Positions 9,494-18,939 are shown, counted from the first letter of the stretch. The stretch is 55,191 nucleotides of DNA from Bacillota bacterium (GCA_021821085.1 JAKACV010000013.1:1-55191); one strand, 5' to 3'. A program made the numbers and translations. The notes: generated by a model not told the origin, from the letters alone.

Positions 9494-10792
9494 ATGCTGC
9501 AAAGCTTCGGGCGTGTCTGGCGTGCAAAGGATTTGCGCAGGCGCTTGTTGATTACCTTATTGATTCTGGCGGTTTATCGCATTGGCGCTGTCATTCCAGT
9601 GCCTGGCGTCAATGCCACCATGTTGCAGTCGCTTGCTGCCAAGAGCCCTGTGGTGGGATTGCTTAACACATTTTCCGGTGGGGCGTTGTTTAATTTCTCG
9701 GTTTTTTCCATGAGCATTTATCCCTACGTTACGGCGTCAATCATTGTGCAGTTATTGCAAATGGGCGTCATTACACAATGGGAGGATTGGTCGAAGGAAG
9801 GCGAGACGGGACGCGCAAAGCTGACGCAATGGACGCGCTATCTCACCATCATTCTCGGTCTTGTACAGTCTGCTGCGCTGACGTTCTCATTTAGTCGGCA
9901 GTTGGGGAACGGGTTTATCGTTGATCCTAGCATATGGACGTACATTTTGATCGGAATTACACTTACGGCAGGCACTACGTTTTTGATGTGGCTTGGTGAA
10001 CAGATCACAGATAAGGGTGTAGGTAATGGGATTTCGGTAATTATCTTTTTAAGCATTCTGTCGCGGCTTGAGACGGTAATTCCAGAAATTTACACCAACT
10101 GGTTCTATGCACATCCGGATCAATTATTCCTTAATATCATAAAGGTTGTCGTGATGTTGCTGGGCGTTCTGATTCTCGTCGTATTTGTGGTGTTTGTGCA
10201 GCAGGGGGTAAGACGTATCGCTGTGCAATATGCGCAAAAGCAAGTAGGCCAGAAAGTATATAGCGGACAGAGCACCTTTATTCCTATCAAGGTTAATGCG
10301 GCCGGTGTTATCCCGGTGATTTTTGCGACCTCCGTGTTGTTCTTCCCGACTATTATCGCGCAGTTCTTTCACGGGAATAAGGTTGCCAACTGGATCACAG
10401 CGACACTCAATCCTTCTTCGGCAGTGTTTATCGTTGCGGAAATGGTGCTTATCATTGGATTCACCTTTTTCTATACGCTGATTCAGATCAATCCAAGCCA
10501 ATTGGCTGAACAGATGCAGAAAAATGGTGGATACATTATTGGTATAAGACCTGGAATGGCCACGGAACAGTATTTGGTTCGCATTATGAATCGACTGTCA
10601 CTTGTAGGGGGGATTTTCCTGGCGGTTGTCTCTGCTATTCCCTATCTGTTTGTGGGGATTACTGGGTTGTCGGGAGTGGCGTTGTATTTTGGGGGCACGT
10701 CGTTGCTGATTGTCATCGGTGTTGCGCTCGATACAGTGCGACAGTTGGAAGGGTTGGTATTACAGCGGAGCTATAAGGGGTTCATCCGATGA
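9494..10792 (+). CDS. secY: Protein translocase channel subunit SecY
   Basis: SecY forms the membrane channel for protein export. The 432-residue product has about ten hydrophobic segments and the family signatures VPGVNATMLQ, PYVTASIIVQLLQMGV (plug and TM2 area), and WLGEQITDKGVGNGISVIIF in the middle. The ATG starts at the base after the rplO stop. It is followed, after 34 bp, by adk, the usual Firmicute order. Confidence 0.97.
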   Translation: MLQSFGRVWRAKDLRRRLLITLLILAVYRIGAVIPVPGVNATMLQSLAAKSPVVGLLNTFSGGALFNFSVFSMSIYPYVTASIIVQLLQMGVITQWEDWSKEGETGRAKLTQWTRYLTIILGLVQSAALTFSFSRQLGNGFIVDPSIWTYILIGITLTAGTTFLMWLGEQITDKGVGNGISVIIFLSILSRLETVIPEIYTNWFYAHPDQLFLNIIKVVVMLLGVLILVVFVVFVQQGVRRIAVQYAQKQVGQKVYSGQSTFIPIKVNAAGVIPVIFATSVLFFPTIIAQFFHGNKVANWITATLNPSSAVFIVAEMVLIIGFTFFYTLIQINPSQLAEQMQKNGGYIIGIRPGMATEQYLVRIMNRLSLVGGIFLAVVSAIPYLFVGITGLSGVALYFGGTSLLIVIGVALDTVRQLEGLVLQRSYKGFIR

Positions 10793-10826
10793 ACAGCTTA
10801 GTTTGGCAAGAAGGAGTGGGATTAGC

Positions 10827-11480
10827 GTGCAAGTCGTATTTTTAGGGCTTCCGGGTGCCGGAAAAGGTACGCAAGCAGCGAACATCACGGAAGATTTCGG
10901 CATTCCGCACATTGCAACTGGGGATATGTTTCGCTCTGCGATTGCTGCGGAGACTGCCCTTGGTAAAGAGGTCCGGGGATACCTTGATGCTGGTCTCCTT
11001 GTGCCGGATGAACTGACGATTCGGGTGGTCAGCGATCGTTTGCAAGCAAGCGATGCAAAACAGGGTTTCTTGCTTGATGGGTTTCCGCGTACACAACCGC
11101 AGGCAGTCGCATTGGATCGAATCCTCGCGGATCTTGAGCGGCCTTTGACTCATGTTCTATACCTCGAAGTCGCTGAAGAAGAATTATTGCGGCGATTGAC
11201 AGGACGAAGAGTATGTAAGCAGTGCGGCGCAAGTTATCACAGCAAATTTAATCCGCCTCACGTAGACAACGTGTGCGATCGCTGCGGTGGAGAGTTGTCA
11301 ACCAGACCTGATGATGAACCGCAGGCAGTTGCTGTTCGTCTGAGGGAAAACATGCAGCGAACGGAAGAACTTGTTTCATTCTACACAGCGCGTGGTCTTT
11401 TGGCTAAAATTGACGGTGAACAACCGATTGGGCACGTGTATGATGAAATACGGTGGATATTGCGAGGAGAACGGGTATGA
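10827..11480 (+). CDS. adk: Adenylate kinase
   Basis: Catalyses ATP + AMP to 2 ADP. The 217-residue product starts [17 protein letters not shown], with the P-loop GLPGAGKGT at residues 7-15, followed by the AMP-binding TGDMFR and the [10 protein letters not shown] motif. The lid carries four cysteines (CKQCGASYH and CDRCGGEL), so it is the zinc-lid form of Gram-positive adenylate kinases. The GTG at 10827 follows AAGGAGTGGG; longer in-frame starts lie within secY. It overlaps map by 4 bp (ATGA). Confidence 0.97.
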   Translation: MQVVFLGLPGAGKGTQAANITEDFGIPHIATGDMFRSAIAAETALGKEVRGYLDAGLLVPDELTIRVVSDRLQASDAKQGFLLDGFPRTQPQAVALDRILADLERPLTHVLYLEVAEEELLRRLTGRRVCKQCGASYHSKFNPPHVDNVCDRCGGELSTRPDDEPQAVAVRLRENMQRTEELVSFYTARGLLAKIDGEQPIGHVYDEIRWILRGERV

Positions 11481-12223
11481 TCACCGTGAAATCCCATCGC
11501 GAGTTGGAGATTATGCGTGAGGCTGGCCGCATTGTTGCATTGGCACACGCAGAAGTCAAACGGGTGCTTTGTTCTGGAATGACAACGCGCGAGTTGGACT
11601 CGGTGGTGGAAAATATCATTCGTAAGGCTGGTGCGATTCCCTCGTTTAAAGGCTATCAGGGTTTTCCGGCTTCTAGTTGCATCTCGATCAACGAAGAGCT
11701 GGTTCACGGGATCCCAGGAGATCGAAAGATTCAAGCGGGAGACATTGTGACAGTTGACATCGGCGCCCAGTTCAAGGGCTACCACGGGGACGGTGCCCAT
11801 ACGCATGCGGTCGGGGATGTAGCGCCGGAGGCGCGGCGGTTACTGGACGTGACGGAGGCTTCGCTGTATGAGGGCGTCAAACAGGCGCGAGTCGGTAATC
11901 GTCTGTCAGATATCTCCCATGCGATTCAGGTGTACGTAGAGTTGCAGGGTATGTCCATTGTTCGAGAATACGTAGGCCATGGGATTGGTCAGGAAATGCA
12001 TGAGGAACCGCAAATCGCAAACTATGGACCAGCTGGCAAGGGTCCACGCCTGAAGGCAGGTATGGTTCTTGCTATAGAACCTATGGTGAATTTGGGTGGG
12101 CCTGAAGTCCGGACGTTGCTCGATAACTGGACAGTAGTGACAGAGGATGCTTCACTTTGTGCGCACTTTGAGCATAGTGTGGCAATCACTGAAGAAGGAC
12201 CGCTGTTATTGACGGTTCTGTAG
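11477..12223 (+). CDS. map: Methionine aminopeptidase, type I
   Basis: Removes the initiator methionine from new proteins, using two divalent metals. The 248-residue product shows the ligands of the family in order: D in [13 protein letters not shown] and the second D a few residues on, H in [14 protein letters not shown] in [10 protein letters not shown], and E in FEHSVAI near the C-terminus. The ATG at 11477 overlaps the adk stop and follows GAGGAGAA. An in-frame start at 11453 lies inside adk and lacks a site. Confidence 0.97.
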   Translation: MITVKSHRELEIMREAGRIVALAHAEVKRVLCSGMTTRELDSVVENIIRKAGAIPSFKGYQGFPASSCISINEELVHGIPGDRKIQAGDIVTVDIGAQFKGYHGDGAHTHAVGDVAPEARRLLDVTEASLYEGVKQARVGNRLSDISHAIQVYVELQGMSIVREYVGHGIGQEMHEEPQIANYGPAGKGPRLKAGMVLAIEPMVNLGGPEVRTLLDNWTVVTEDASLCAHFEHSVAITEEGPLLLTVL

Positions 12224-12246
12224 CCGATGAGGGAGGGAGTTAGCGC

Positions 12247-12465
12247 ATGGCCAAGGATGATGTGATCGAAGTAGAGGGGAAGGTTATTGAACCTCTACCA
12301 AATGCCATGTTCCGAGTAGAACTTGAGAATGGGCACAAGATTTTAGCGCATGTCTCAGGGAAAATTCGTATGAATTACATCAAGATTTTACCTGGAGATC
12401 GTGTTACGGTAGAATTGTCACCATACGACTTGTCAAGGGGTCGGATTACCTATCGGTATAAATAG
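12247..12465 (+). CDS. infA: Translation initiation factor IF-1
   Basis: IF-1 blocks the A site during initiation. The 72-residue product is standard in length: [20 protein letters not shown], then [20 protein letters not shown], then [16 protein letters not shown]. The ATG follows GGGAGGG. The map-infA-rpmJ-rpsM order is typical of Firmicutes; no KOW-domain gene lies between map and infA. Confidence 0.98.
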   Translation: MAKDDVIEVEGKVIEPLPNAMFRVELENGHKILAHVSGKIRMNYIKILPGDRVTVELSPYDLSRGRITYRYK

Positions 12466-12493
12466 CCGGCAAGTTTGCAAGGAGGTTTAAACG

Positions 12494-12607
12494 ATGAAGG
12501 TGCGTCCTTCGGTAAAACCCATGTGCGAAAAGTGCAAAATTATTCGCCGTAAGGGTAATGTGATGGTTATTTGTGAGAATCCTAAACACAAACAGCGTCA
12601 AGGTTAA
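12494..12607 (+). CDS. rpmJ: 50S ribosomal protein L36, zinc-binding type
   Basis: A 37-residue protein starting [20 protein letters not shown] and ending NPKHKQRQG. Its zinc knuckle is C11, C14, C27 and H32. The ATG at 12494 follows AAGGAGGT at about 12479-12486. It lies between infA and rpsM where L36 is expected. Confidence 0.98.
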   Translation: MKVRPSVKPMCEKCKIIRRKGNVMVICENPKHKQRQG

Positions 12608-12636
12608 GTTAGTTTATAGCATAGGAGGTGCATGGA

Positions 12637-13005
12637 ATGGCTCGGATCGCAGGCGTTGACTTACCACGCGACAAGCGAATTGAAATCGGCCTGACCTATA
12701 TTTTTGGCATTGGACGTCCGACCGCAAATCTGATTCTCGCAAATACAGGTGTAGACCCTGACAAGCGGGTGTCGGACCTCTCGGAAGAAGAAGTGCAAAA
12801 ACTTCGCGACGAAATTGATCGCACTCAAAAAGTCGAAGGCGATCTCCGTCGTGAGATTGCGCTTAACATTAAGCGATTGATTGAAATTGGATCATACCGT
12901 GGCATGCGCCATCGTAGAGGACTTCCTGTGCGTGGGCAGCGTAGTAAGACGAATGCGCGTACGCGTAAAGGTCCACGGCGTACTGTAGCCGGAAAGAAAA
13001 AGTAA
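12637..13005 (+). CDS. rpsM: 30S ribosomal protein S13
   Basis: S13 sits in the 30S head and touches P-site tRNA. The 122-residue product begins [20 protein letters not shown], has the helix-two-turn-helix region, and ends with the basic [20 protein letters not shown] tail. The ATG at 12637 follows TAGGAGGTG; the GTG at 12628 in frame overlaps that site. Confidence 0.97.
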   Translation: MARIAGVDLPRDKRIEIGLTYIFGIGRPTANLILANTGVDPDKRVSDLSEEEVQKLRDEIDRTQKVEGDLRREIALNIKRLIEIGSYRGMRHRRGLPVRGQRSKTNARTRKGPRRTVAGKKK

Positions 13006-13025
13006 GTAAGTAAGGAGGCGTAAAG

Positions 13026-13436
13026 GTGGCTACAAAGGTTAAACGCAAGTCTACTGCAACTGTGCGGACAAAGCGCCGCGACCGGAAAAATGTAGAGAGC
13101 GGAATTGCACACATTCGGTCAACATTTAACAATACGATTGTCACGATTACTGATCCTACGGGAAATGCACTGAGTTGGGCAAGTTCTGGAGCTCTTGGCT
13201 TTAAAGGGTCTCGTAAGAGTACTCCGTTCGCAGCTCAGATGGCCGCTGAGTCAGCAGCAAAGACTGCGATGGAGCACGGTATGAAGATTGTTGAAGTGTA
13301 TGTAAAAGGACCGGGTGCCGGTCGGGAGGCAGCCATTCGCTCCTTACAGACCGCTGGTTTGGAAGTATCAGCAATTCGAGATGTAACACCGATTCCGCAT
13401 AATGGGTGTCGGCCACCCAAGCGTCGTCGTGTCTGA
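13026..13436 (+). CDS. rpsK: 30S ribosomal protein S11
   Basis: S11 is on the 30S platform next to the Shine-Dalgarno helix. The 136-residue product has [20 protein letters not shown] and the C-terminal [17 protein letters not shown] signature. GTG start at 13026 behind AAGGAGGCG. The N-terminal basic extension ([20 protein letters not shown]) is slightly longer than in many Bacilli. Confidence 0.97.
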   Translation: MATKVKRKSTATVRTKRRDRKNVESGIAHIRSTFNNTIVTITDPTGNALSWASSGALGFKGSRKSTPFAAQMAAESAAKTAMEHGMKIVEVYVKGPGAGREAAIRSLQTAGLEVSAIRDVTPIPHNGCRPPKRRRV

Positions 13437-13521
13437 GTGAGGATAATCGGTTAGGTTATGCGAGTTTGACGCAAAATATGCGCAGAATCGCATAAAAATA
13501 CCAGGAGGTGTCAATACTAGA

Positions 13522-14148
13522 ATGGCGAGATATACGGACCCCGTATGCCGGATTTGCCGTCGTGAGGGCCTTAAGCTGTACTTCAAAGGTGAACGCTGCT
13601 ATACGGACAAATGTGCCATTGATCGCCGCGGATATGCACCTGGACAGCATGGTCAAGGTCGCAAGCGTACGAGTGAATATGGTATCCAATTACGGGAAAA
13701 ACAAAAGGCACGACGCCTCTATGGTGTGTTAGAAAAGCAATTTCGCGCTTATTATGAAGAAGCTGCGCGTCAAAAAGGAATTACTGGCGACCGTTTACTC
13801 ACGTTGCTCGAAACGCGGCTTGACAATGTCGTCTATCGTTTGGGTTTTGCAGGTTCGCGTCCAGAAGCTCGACAGTTGGTTAAACATGGCCATTTTTCAG
13901 TAAATGGGCATCGGGTTGACATCCCGTCGTATTCAGTGCGAATTGGAGATGTGGTGACTGTTCGTGAAAAGAGTACGGCGTCACAAAAATTCAAGGATGT
14001 CCTAGAGGCGGCAGAAAGTAAAACAGTCGTTGCTTGGTTAGAGCGCGACATGGTTGCTCACAGTGGGAAAGTTGTCCGTTTCCCTGAACGTCAAGAAATT
14101 GATGTACCTGTCACTGAGCAATTAATTATTGAGTACTATTCGCGTTAA
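13522..14148 (+). CDS. rpsD: 30S ribosomal protein S4, four-cysteine zinc form
   Basis: S4 starts assembly of the 5' domain of 16S rRNA and guards decoding accuracy. The 208-residue product has four cysteines at residues 9, 12, 26 and 31 (VCRICRREG and [14 protein letters not shown]), the pattern of zinc-binding S4; the B. subtilis protein, as I recall it, lacks these. The S4 RNA-binding domain is visible as [20 protein letters not shown] then [18 protein letters not shown]. The ATG follows AGGAGGTG. It lies in the alpha operon, not as a separate autoregulated gene. Confidence 0.97.
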   Translation: MARYTDPVCRICRREGLKLYFKGERCYTDKCAIDRRGYAPGQHGQGRKRTSEYGIQLREKQKARRLYGVLEKQFRAYYEEAARQKGITGDRLLTLLETRLDNVVYRLGFAGSRPEARQLVKHGHFSVNGHRVDIPSYSVRIGDVVTVREKSTASQKFKDVLEAAESKTVVAWLERDMVAHSGKVVRFPERQEIDVPVTEQLIIEYYSR

Positions 14149-14232
14149 TTTTACGCTAGCGGGTGCTGATCACTCGTTTCGCGGTATAGTCTCATTGTGC
14201 GCGCTGGCGTCGCCCGAAGGAGGGTTATGTGG

Positions 14233-15177
14233 ATGATCGAGATAGCAAAACCCAGGATTGAAACGGACACGCTGAGTGAAGACGGCAAGTATGGCAGATT
14301 TATTGTCGAGCCGCTCGAGAGAGGTTACGGCACGACGCTTGGGAATTCTCTTCGGCGAATTCTCTTGTCGTCGTTGCCTGGAGCGGCTGTTACTTCCGTC
14401 AAAATCGAAGGTGTACTGCATGAATTTTCGACTATTCCAGGCGTGGTTGAAGATACGACTGAGTTCATTTTGAATATGAAGCGTCTCGCGCTAAAAATCC
14501 ACTCGGATGAGGAGAAGCGTCTTTTTATTGATGTGGATCAGGCAGGCGAGATAAAAGCAGGAGATATTCGCGCAGACTCTGATGTGGAGATTTTGAATCC
14601 GGATCTGCATATTGCCACACTCGCACCAGGAGCGCGTATTTACGCTGAGGTAGCGGCGCGCAATGGACGAGGGTATGTACCTGCTCACTTAAACAAATCG
14701 GAGGATCAAGAAATTGGCGTCTTGCCAATTGATTCTATTTATTCTCCGATCTATCGTGTCAATTATCAGGTGGAGAATACGCGCGTAGGTCAAGTTACTG
14801 ACTATGACAAGTTGACTTTGGAACTGTGGACAGATGGCAGTGTAAAGCCTGATGAGGCGGTAAGTATGGCAGCGGGTATACTATCAGATCAATTGTATCT
14901 TTTTATGGGTCTGACGGATCGTGTGCGACACCATGAGCAACCGATTGATTTGGGCGATGAACGCAAGGATAAAGTTCTCGACATGACAATCGAAGAATTG
15001 GATTTGTCGGTGCGGTCTTATAATTGTCTGAAGCGTGCTGGAATTAATACGGTGCAGGAATTGTGCTCGAAAACGGAAGATGAAATGATGAAGGTGCGTA
15101 ATCTCGGGCGTAAATCGCTTGAAGAAGTTCAAGAAAAGATGGAACAACTTGGACTTCATTTGCGCGAGGAAGAATAA
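14233..15177 (+). CDS. rpoA: RNA polymerase alpha subunit
   Basis: Alpha nucleates polymerase assembly and contacts UP elements and activators. The 314-residue product has the N-terminal dimer domain ([33 protein letters not shown]) and the C-terminal domain from about residue 245 ([20 protein letters not shown], then [20 protein letters not shown]). The ATG at 14233 is eight bases from AAGGAGGG (14217-14224); other in-frame starts upstream are badly spaced. Confidence 0.97.
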   Translation: MIEIAKPRIETDTLSEDGKYGRFIVEPLERGYGTTLGNSLRRILLSSLPGAAVTSVKIEGVLHEFSTIPGVVEDTTEFILNMKRLALKIHSDEEKRLFIDVDQAGEIKAGDIRADSDVEILNPDLHIATLAPGARIYAEVAARNGRGYVPAHLNKSEDQEIGVLPIDSIYSPIYRVNYQVENTRVGQVTDYDKLTLELWTDGSVKPDEAVSMAAGILSDQLYLFMGLTDRVRHHEQPIDLGDERKDKVLDMTIEELDLSVRSYNCLKRAGINTVQELCSKTEDEMMKVRNLGRKSLEEVQEKMEQLGLHLREEE

Positions 15178-15213
15178 TTCATTTTTTAATCACGCAATAA
15201 GGAGGTATCCACA

Positions 15214-15582
15214 GTGAGGGGATATCGAAAACTGAATCGTCGCACGGGATCACGTGAAGCACTCATGCGCAGTTTAGTGACTGACTTGTTCATGTATGGA
15301 CGGATCAAGACGACGGAAGCAAAAGCGAAAGAATTGCGCAAAGTGGCGGACAAGATGGTCACTCTCGCAAAACGTGGAGATTTACATGCGCGCCGGATCG
15401 CAGCTTCCTATGTGCGTCCTGAACCCATTGAAGGACTGGAACGGCAAAATGTTCTACAAAAACTTTTCTCCGAGATTGGTCCCCGATTTGCAGACAGAAA
15501 TGGCGGGTATACTCGCATTCTTAAACTCGGGCCTCGTCGTGGCGACGCCACCGAAATGGTGTTCATCGAACTCGTCGACTAG
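15214..15582 (+). CDS. rplQ: 50S ribosomal protein L17
   Basis: L17 lies near the tunnel exit. The 122-residue product begins [20 protein letters not shown] and includes [19 protein letters not shown], then RGGYT-like [21 protein letters not shown] near the end (quoted without gaps only as [20 protein letters not shown]). GTG start behind AAGGAGGT. In many Firmicutes ecfA1-ecfA2-ecfT follow; here truA follows directly. Confidence 0.97.
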   Translation: MRGYRKLNRRTGSREALMRSLVTDLFMYGRIKTTEAKAKELRKVADKMVTLAKRGDLHARRIAASYVRPEPIEGLERQNVLQKLFSEIGPRFADRNGGYTRILKLGPRRGDATEMVFIELVD

Positions 15583-15592
15583 TGTTTCTTGT

Positions 15593-16369
15593 ATGATGCA
15601 TAAGGTTAAATGTATTGTGTCTTATGAGGGTACAGATTTTCATGGATTTGCCCGCCAACCGCGTCAGCGGACGGTACAGGGGGAGATTGAGCGTGTGCTC
15701 TCTGAAGTATTCGACTGTCCAATTGAGACTGTGACCGCCAGTCGAACGGATGCGGGCGTGCACGCACGAATGCAGGTCATTCACTTTTCTCTACCCCATG
15801 AACGTATTGCAGTTGATAATTTGCCATACATTTGTTCACGTCAGTTGCCTGTAGACGTACAGATACAAAGTGCGTCATTGGTGGACGCAGGTTTTGACGC
15901 ACGCCGATCTGTTTTATGGAAAACATACCGCTACTCGATTATGACGGGGCTTATTCCGGATGTATTTTGGCGGCGGTATGCGATTCATGAACCGCGTCCG
16001 CTACATGTCGATGCAATGCGAAGTGCCGCAGAGCATTTGCTTGGCGAACACGATTTTAGCAGCTTCTGCACGGCCAGGGCACAGCAAATTTCAAAAGTAA
16101 GGACTGTACATCGCATTCATTTCATTTATGATGACGTGTCACAGTGTTTGCAGATTGAAATTACAGGTAATGGGTTTCTGCACAATATGATTCGTATTAT
16201 GGTAGGAACGTTGTTGAACGTGGGGCGTGGCAAATGGCAAAGCACAGAGGTTCAACAAATATTACGGGGCCGAGACCGAAAGTTGGCAGGTCCAACTGCT
16301 CCGGCACATGGACTGTGTTTATGGCATATTGAATATCCTGGTATCGATCATTTGCTTGACGATGCATAG
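15593..16369 (+). CDS. truA: tRNA pseudouridine(38-40) synthase
   Basis: Converts uridines 38-40 of tRNA anticodon arms to pseudouridine. The product is about 258 residues, with CIVSYEGTDFHGFARQPRQR at the N-terminus and the catalytic aspartate in TASRTDAGVHARMQVIHF. The second half has FHNMIRIMVGTLL-type sequence (NGFLHNMIRIMVGTLLNVG). Tandem ATG codons at 15593 and 15596 have no clear ribosome site, so translation is probably coupled to rplQ, ten bases upstream. The frame stays open upstream inside rplQ, but that part is a shadow. Confidence 0.95.
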   Translation: MMHKVKCIVSYEGTDFHGFARQPRQRTVQGEIERVLSEVFDCPIETVTASRTDAGVHARMQVIHFSLPHERIAVDNLPYICSRQLPVDVQIQSASLVDAGFDARRSVLWKTYRYSIMTGLIPDVFWRRYAIHEPRPLHVDAMRSAAEHLLGEHDFSSFCTARAQQISKVRTVHRIHFIYDDVSQCLQIEITGNGFLHNMIRIMVGTLLNVGRGKWQSTEVQQILRGRDRKLAGPTAPAHGLCLWHIEYPGIDHLLDDA

Positions 16370-16429
16370 GTTGCTGCGTTACACTCATGTTTAGCATATT
16401 GAACGTATTGGAATTGAGGAGGGACACCC

Positions 16430-16867
16430 ATGCGGACGACCTATATGGCCAAACCGGGTGCCGTCGAGCGGAAATGGTATATTGTCGATGCGACAGGAAA
16501 GCGCGTCGGCCGTTTAGCGACAGAGGTTGCATCCATTCTGCGCGGCAAGCATAAGCCGGAATATACACCTCATGTGGATACTGGTGATTTCGTTATCGTC
16601 ATTAACGCTGAGAAGGTTGTATTTACAGGGAAGAAATTGCAAGATAAACGGTATTATCGCCATTCTGGATATCCAGGTGGATTGAAGACGACGACCGCAG
16701 AAGATATGTTAGCAAAGCATCCGGAGCGCGTGATGGAGATGGCGATCAAAGGTATGTTACCGCATAATCGCCTTGGCGCGGATCAGTACCGCAAACTTAA
16801 AGTGTACGCGGGAGCAGAACATCCACACGCGGCACAACAGCCGGAACTGTTAGAAATTGCTGAATAG
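16430..16867 (+). CDS. rplM: 50S ribosomal protein L13
   Basis: L13 is an early-assembly large-subunit protein. The 145-residue product begins [20 protein letters not shown] and contains [20 protein letters not shown] and [20 protein letters not shown], all family signatures. The ATG follows GAGGAGGGA. It forms the usual pair with rpsI. Confidence 0.97.
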   Translation: MRTTYMAKPGAVERKWYIVDATGKRVGRLATEVASILRGKHKPEYTPHVDTGDFVIVINAEKVVFTGKKLQDKRYYRHSGYPGGLKTTTAEDMLAKHPERVMEMAIKGMLPHNRLGADQYRKLKVYAGAEHPHAAQQPELLEIAE

Positions 16868-16935
16868 CACCTGCTAATTTTCATTTCTTATGTGGATGAA
16901 CGTATTAATCGTTGAGTAAAGGAGGGTCATCTGGT

Positions 16936-17328
16936 TTGGCACAATTACAATATTGGGGCACCGGACGCCGAAAGACTTCGGTTGCACGTGTCCGTTTGTT
17001 GCCAGGGGAAGGCCGCGTGGAGATTAACCATCGGACGATGGACGAGTATTTTGGTCTTGAAACATTAAAGTTGATTGTAAAACAACCATTACTCGTTGCT
17101 GATGTGATGGGCCGTTATGATATTGTTGCAAATGTACGTGGGGGCGGTATTTCCGGACAGGCTGGCGCAATTCGTCATGGCATTGCTCGTGCACTGCTAA
17201 AAGTAGATCCTGATCTCCGTTCAGCGTTAAAGCGTGAAGGCTTGCTTACACGTGATGCGCGAATGAAGGAACGGAAGAAATATGGATTAAAAGCAGCTCG
17301 TCGTGCACCGCAATTTTCGAAACGTTAG
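16936..17328 (+). CDS. rpsI: 30S ribosomal protein S9
   Basis: S9 reaches the P-site tRNA with its C-terminal tail. The 130-residue product begins [20 protein letters not shown] and ends [19 protein letters not shown], with the conserved terminal KR. The start is the TTG at 16936 behind AAAGGAGGG; an in-frame TTG at 16912 precedes the ribosome site. It is the last gene of the block and is followed by a terminator. Confidence 0.97.
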   Translation: MAQLQYWGTGRRKTSVARVRLLPGEGRVEINHRTMDEYFGLETLKLIVKQPLLVADVMGRYDIVANVRGGGISGQAGAIRHGIARALLKVDPDLRSALKREGLLTRDARMKERKKYGLKAARRAPQFSKR

Positions 17329-17355
17329 GTTGCGTCTCTTTTTTTCGAGTAGAGG

Positions 17356-17383
17356 AAGGCACTCCACGTGGGAGTGCCTTTTT
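17356..17383 (+). terminator. Intrinsic terminator after rpsI
   Basis: AAGGCACTCC (17356-17365) pairs with GGAGTGCCTT (17371-17380) around a short loop and is followed by a run of T. It closes the ribosomal superoperon. A group IIC intron remnant begins five bases beyond it. Confidence 0.92.
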
Positions 17384-17387
17384 GCGT

Positions 17388-17602
17388 GTGCGCCCAGCAT
17401 GGGTGGACTCTGTTGGATGCAAGTCCAGCGCGAACAGTTGGCGACACACTTACTCGGTATGCATTACGACTCTCGTTGTGAAGAGTATGCAGAAGAGCGA
17501 TATACAACTACTCATTATTCTTGAAGAACCGTATGTGGGGGCGTTTGTATCGGGTTGTGAGAAGTCGCAGGCAGGCTTTCTCCACCTCGGTTATCGACGA
17601 CT
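17388..17602 (+). mobile_element. Degenerate, internally deleted group IIC intron
   Basis: The 5' end GTGCGCCCAGCATGGGTGG (17388-17406), followed by GATGCAAGTCC, CGCGAAC and TTGGCGACA, matches domain I of group IIC introns, as I recall the Oceanobacillus iheyensis intron. About 140 bases on, GAACCGTATGT (from about 17526), GGTTGTGAGAAGTCG and CTCCACCTCGG resemble the domain V/VI end of this class. There is no room for the reverse transcriptase or the middle domains, so this is a relic. The site, directly behind a terminator, is the known target preference of group IIC introns. The right edge is approximate. Confidence 0.75.
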
Positions 17603-17671
17603 CTTATTTGATAAAAACCGCAAGGCGTCATCAAGCTGTTGGAAATGGTCATTTTTATAATCTGTATCACA

Positions 17672-17680
17672 TGATATAAT
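17672..17680 (+). promoter_or_regulatory. Extended -10 promoter of mrp
   Basis: TGATATAAT is a TGn-TATAAT extended -10 element, 53 bp before the mrp ATG. The -35 region 17 bp upstream is only T-rich (17652-17657), which an extended -10 can tolerate. It lies between the intron scar and the gene. Confidence 0.5.
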
Positions 17681-17733
17681 AAAAGTGTATGTCCATATAG
17701 TTAGGCTTATTGTGGGTTTGGGAGGCGGTCGTT

Positions 17734-18816
17734 ATGGTGAAATCAAAAGTGACGGAAGAAGTGGTCTTGGAGGCTCTTCGTATTGTAGAAGACCCTGAGG
17801 TGCGGCGTAGTATTGTTGAAATGGATATGGTGAAGCAGATTGTAATCGATGGGTCAAAGGTCGAGGTCGAGGTCTTGTTAACCATTAGGGGGTGTCCGCT
17901 GCGATCGGTGATCGAAACCCAAGTGCGGGATGCGCTTCTAGGGATTCCGGGGGTGACGGAGGCCGCAGTTACGGTTGGCACGATGACGGACGAAGAACGA
18001 GAGCGTTTTGCGGGTAAACTCCGCGGAAAGGATGGGCAAACGGCTGAGTCGCCGCTGTTGAATCCCGATGCACCGACACAGTTTATTGCAGTAGCCAGTG
18101 GGAAGGGTGGCGTAGGAAAGTCTACTGTCACCGCCAATCTTGCAGTGGCATTTGCGCGTTTAGGATATCGCGTGGGCGTTGTTGATGCCGATATTTACGG
18201 GTTCTCCTTGCCAAACATCTTTGGCATCGCAGATGTTAAACCAGTTGTGGTATCGAATTTAATCTTGCCTGTGCAGACGCATGAGTTAAAGCTCGTTAGT
18301 ATGCACTTTTTTGTGCCGGAGAATAGACCTGTAATATGGCGGGGACCCATGTTAGGGAAAATGCTGCGCAACTTTTTCCAAGAAGTTCACTGGGGTGATC
18401 TTGATATTATGCTTCTTGATTTGCCACCAGGTACGGGTGACGTTGCACTGGATGTTCACAATATGCTGCCAAAGAGCCGAGAGCTAATTGTGACGACACC
18501 ACACCTCAATGCGGCGGATGTTGCAGTGCGCGCTGGGTTCATGGCGCAGCAAGTGCAACACGAAATTATCGGGGTTATCGAGAATATGGCTTATTATCAG
18601 TGTGCAAAATGCGGAGAAAAGGCGTATCTGTTTGGTCAGGGTGGAGGCGATCAAGTGGCGGGAACGCTCGGGACGGAGTTGCTTGCACAAATTCCTCTTG
18701 GTTCCGCAGGTGAGACGACGGGTATCTTTACTAACGATAGTATTCAGGGCGAGGCGTTCTACGAATTAGCGCAATCGCTAGCAGAAAAGCTCAATATGCG
18801 TTCTGTCACGGGGTAA
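17734..18816 (+). CDS. mrp: Mrp/ApbC-type Fe-S cluster carrier ATPase (SalA orthologue position)
   Basis: P-loop ATPase of the Mrp/NBP35 family; family members bind and transfer iron-sulfur clusters, and the B. subtilis homologue SalA also acts as a regulator. The 360-residue product has an N-terminal MIP18 (DUF59) domain (about 8-85), a deviant Walker A GKGGVGKST (about 123-131), the VDADIYG and DLPPGTGD motifs, and a CxxC at about residues 290 and 293 (YQCAKCGEKAYLFG). The ATG at 17734 follows GGGAGGCGG. In B. subtilis salA lies between cwlD and gerD; here cwlD is absent and an efflux cassette separates mrp from gerD. Confidence 0.93.
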   Translation: MVKSKVTEEVVLEALRIVEDPEVRRSIVEMDMVKQIVIDGSKVEVEVLLTIRGCPLRSVIETQVRDALLGIPGVTEAAVTVGTMTDEERERFAGKLRGKDGQTAESPLLNPDAPTQFIAVASGKGGVGKSTVTANLAVAFARLGYRVGVVDADIYGFSLPNIFGIADVKPVVVSNLILPVQTHELKLVSMHFFVPENRPVIWRGPMLGKMLRNFFQEVHWGDLDIMLLDLPPGTGDVALDVHNMLPKSRELIVTTPHLNAADVAVRAGFMAQQVQHEIIGVIENMAYYQCAKCGEKAYLFGQGGGDQVAGTLGTELLAQIPLGSAGETTGIFTNDSIQGEAFYELAQSLAEKLNMRSVTG

Positions 18817-18832
18817 GCAATCGTTCAATTAT

Positions 18833-18888
18833 TATACAGCAATAAAAAGTGTCTGAATTACATTTCAGGCACTTTTTATTGCTGTATA
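18833..18888 (+). terminator. Long-stem terminator after mrp
   Basis: A 25-bp arm starting TATACAGCAATAAAAAGTG pairs, with one G-U, to its copy ending at 18888 around a loop of about six bases. The arms contain A-rich and T-rich runs, so it can work on both strands. It is longer than needed for termination and separates mrp from the efflux cassette. Confidence 0.85.
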
Positions 18889-18893
18889 AAACC

Positions 18894-18923
18894 TTGCATC
18901 TAGGCACATAAATAAAGTATAAT
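18894..18923 (+). promoter_or_regulatory. Promoter of the tetR-efflux cassette
   Basis: TTGCAT (18894-18899) and TATAAT (18918-18923) are 18 bp apart. The operator palindrome starts at the very next base, so a bound repressor would block initiation. The tetR start lies 64 bp downstream. Confidence 0.75.
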
Positions 18924-18939
18924 GCAAGTACGTACTTGC
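18924..18939. promoter_or_regulatory. Palindromic operator, probably of the TetR regulator
   Basis: GCAAGTACGTACTTGC is a perfect 16-bp palindrome touching the -10 box and covering the expected transcription start. Its position in front of a tetR gene makes autoregulation by that protein the simplest reading (inference). Further downstream, TGCATGCA adds a second, shorter palindrome around 18961-18968. Confidence 0.7.

Noticed and set aside
17656-17661. TATAAT with TTGGAA upstream as mrp promoter
   Set aside because: Spacing is only 11 bp; the extended -10 at 17672 is better.
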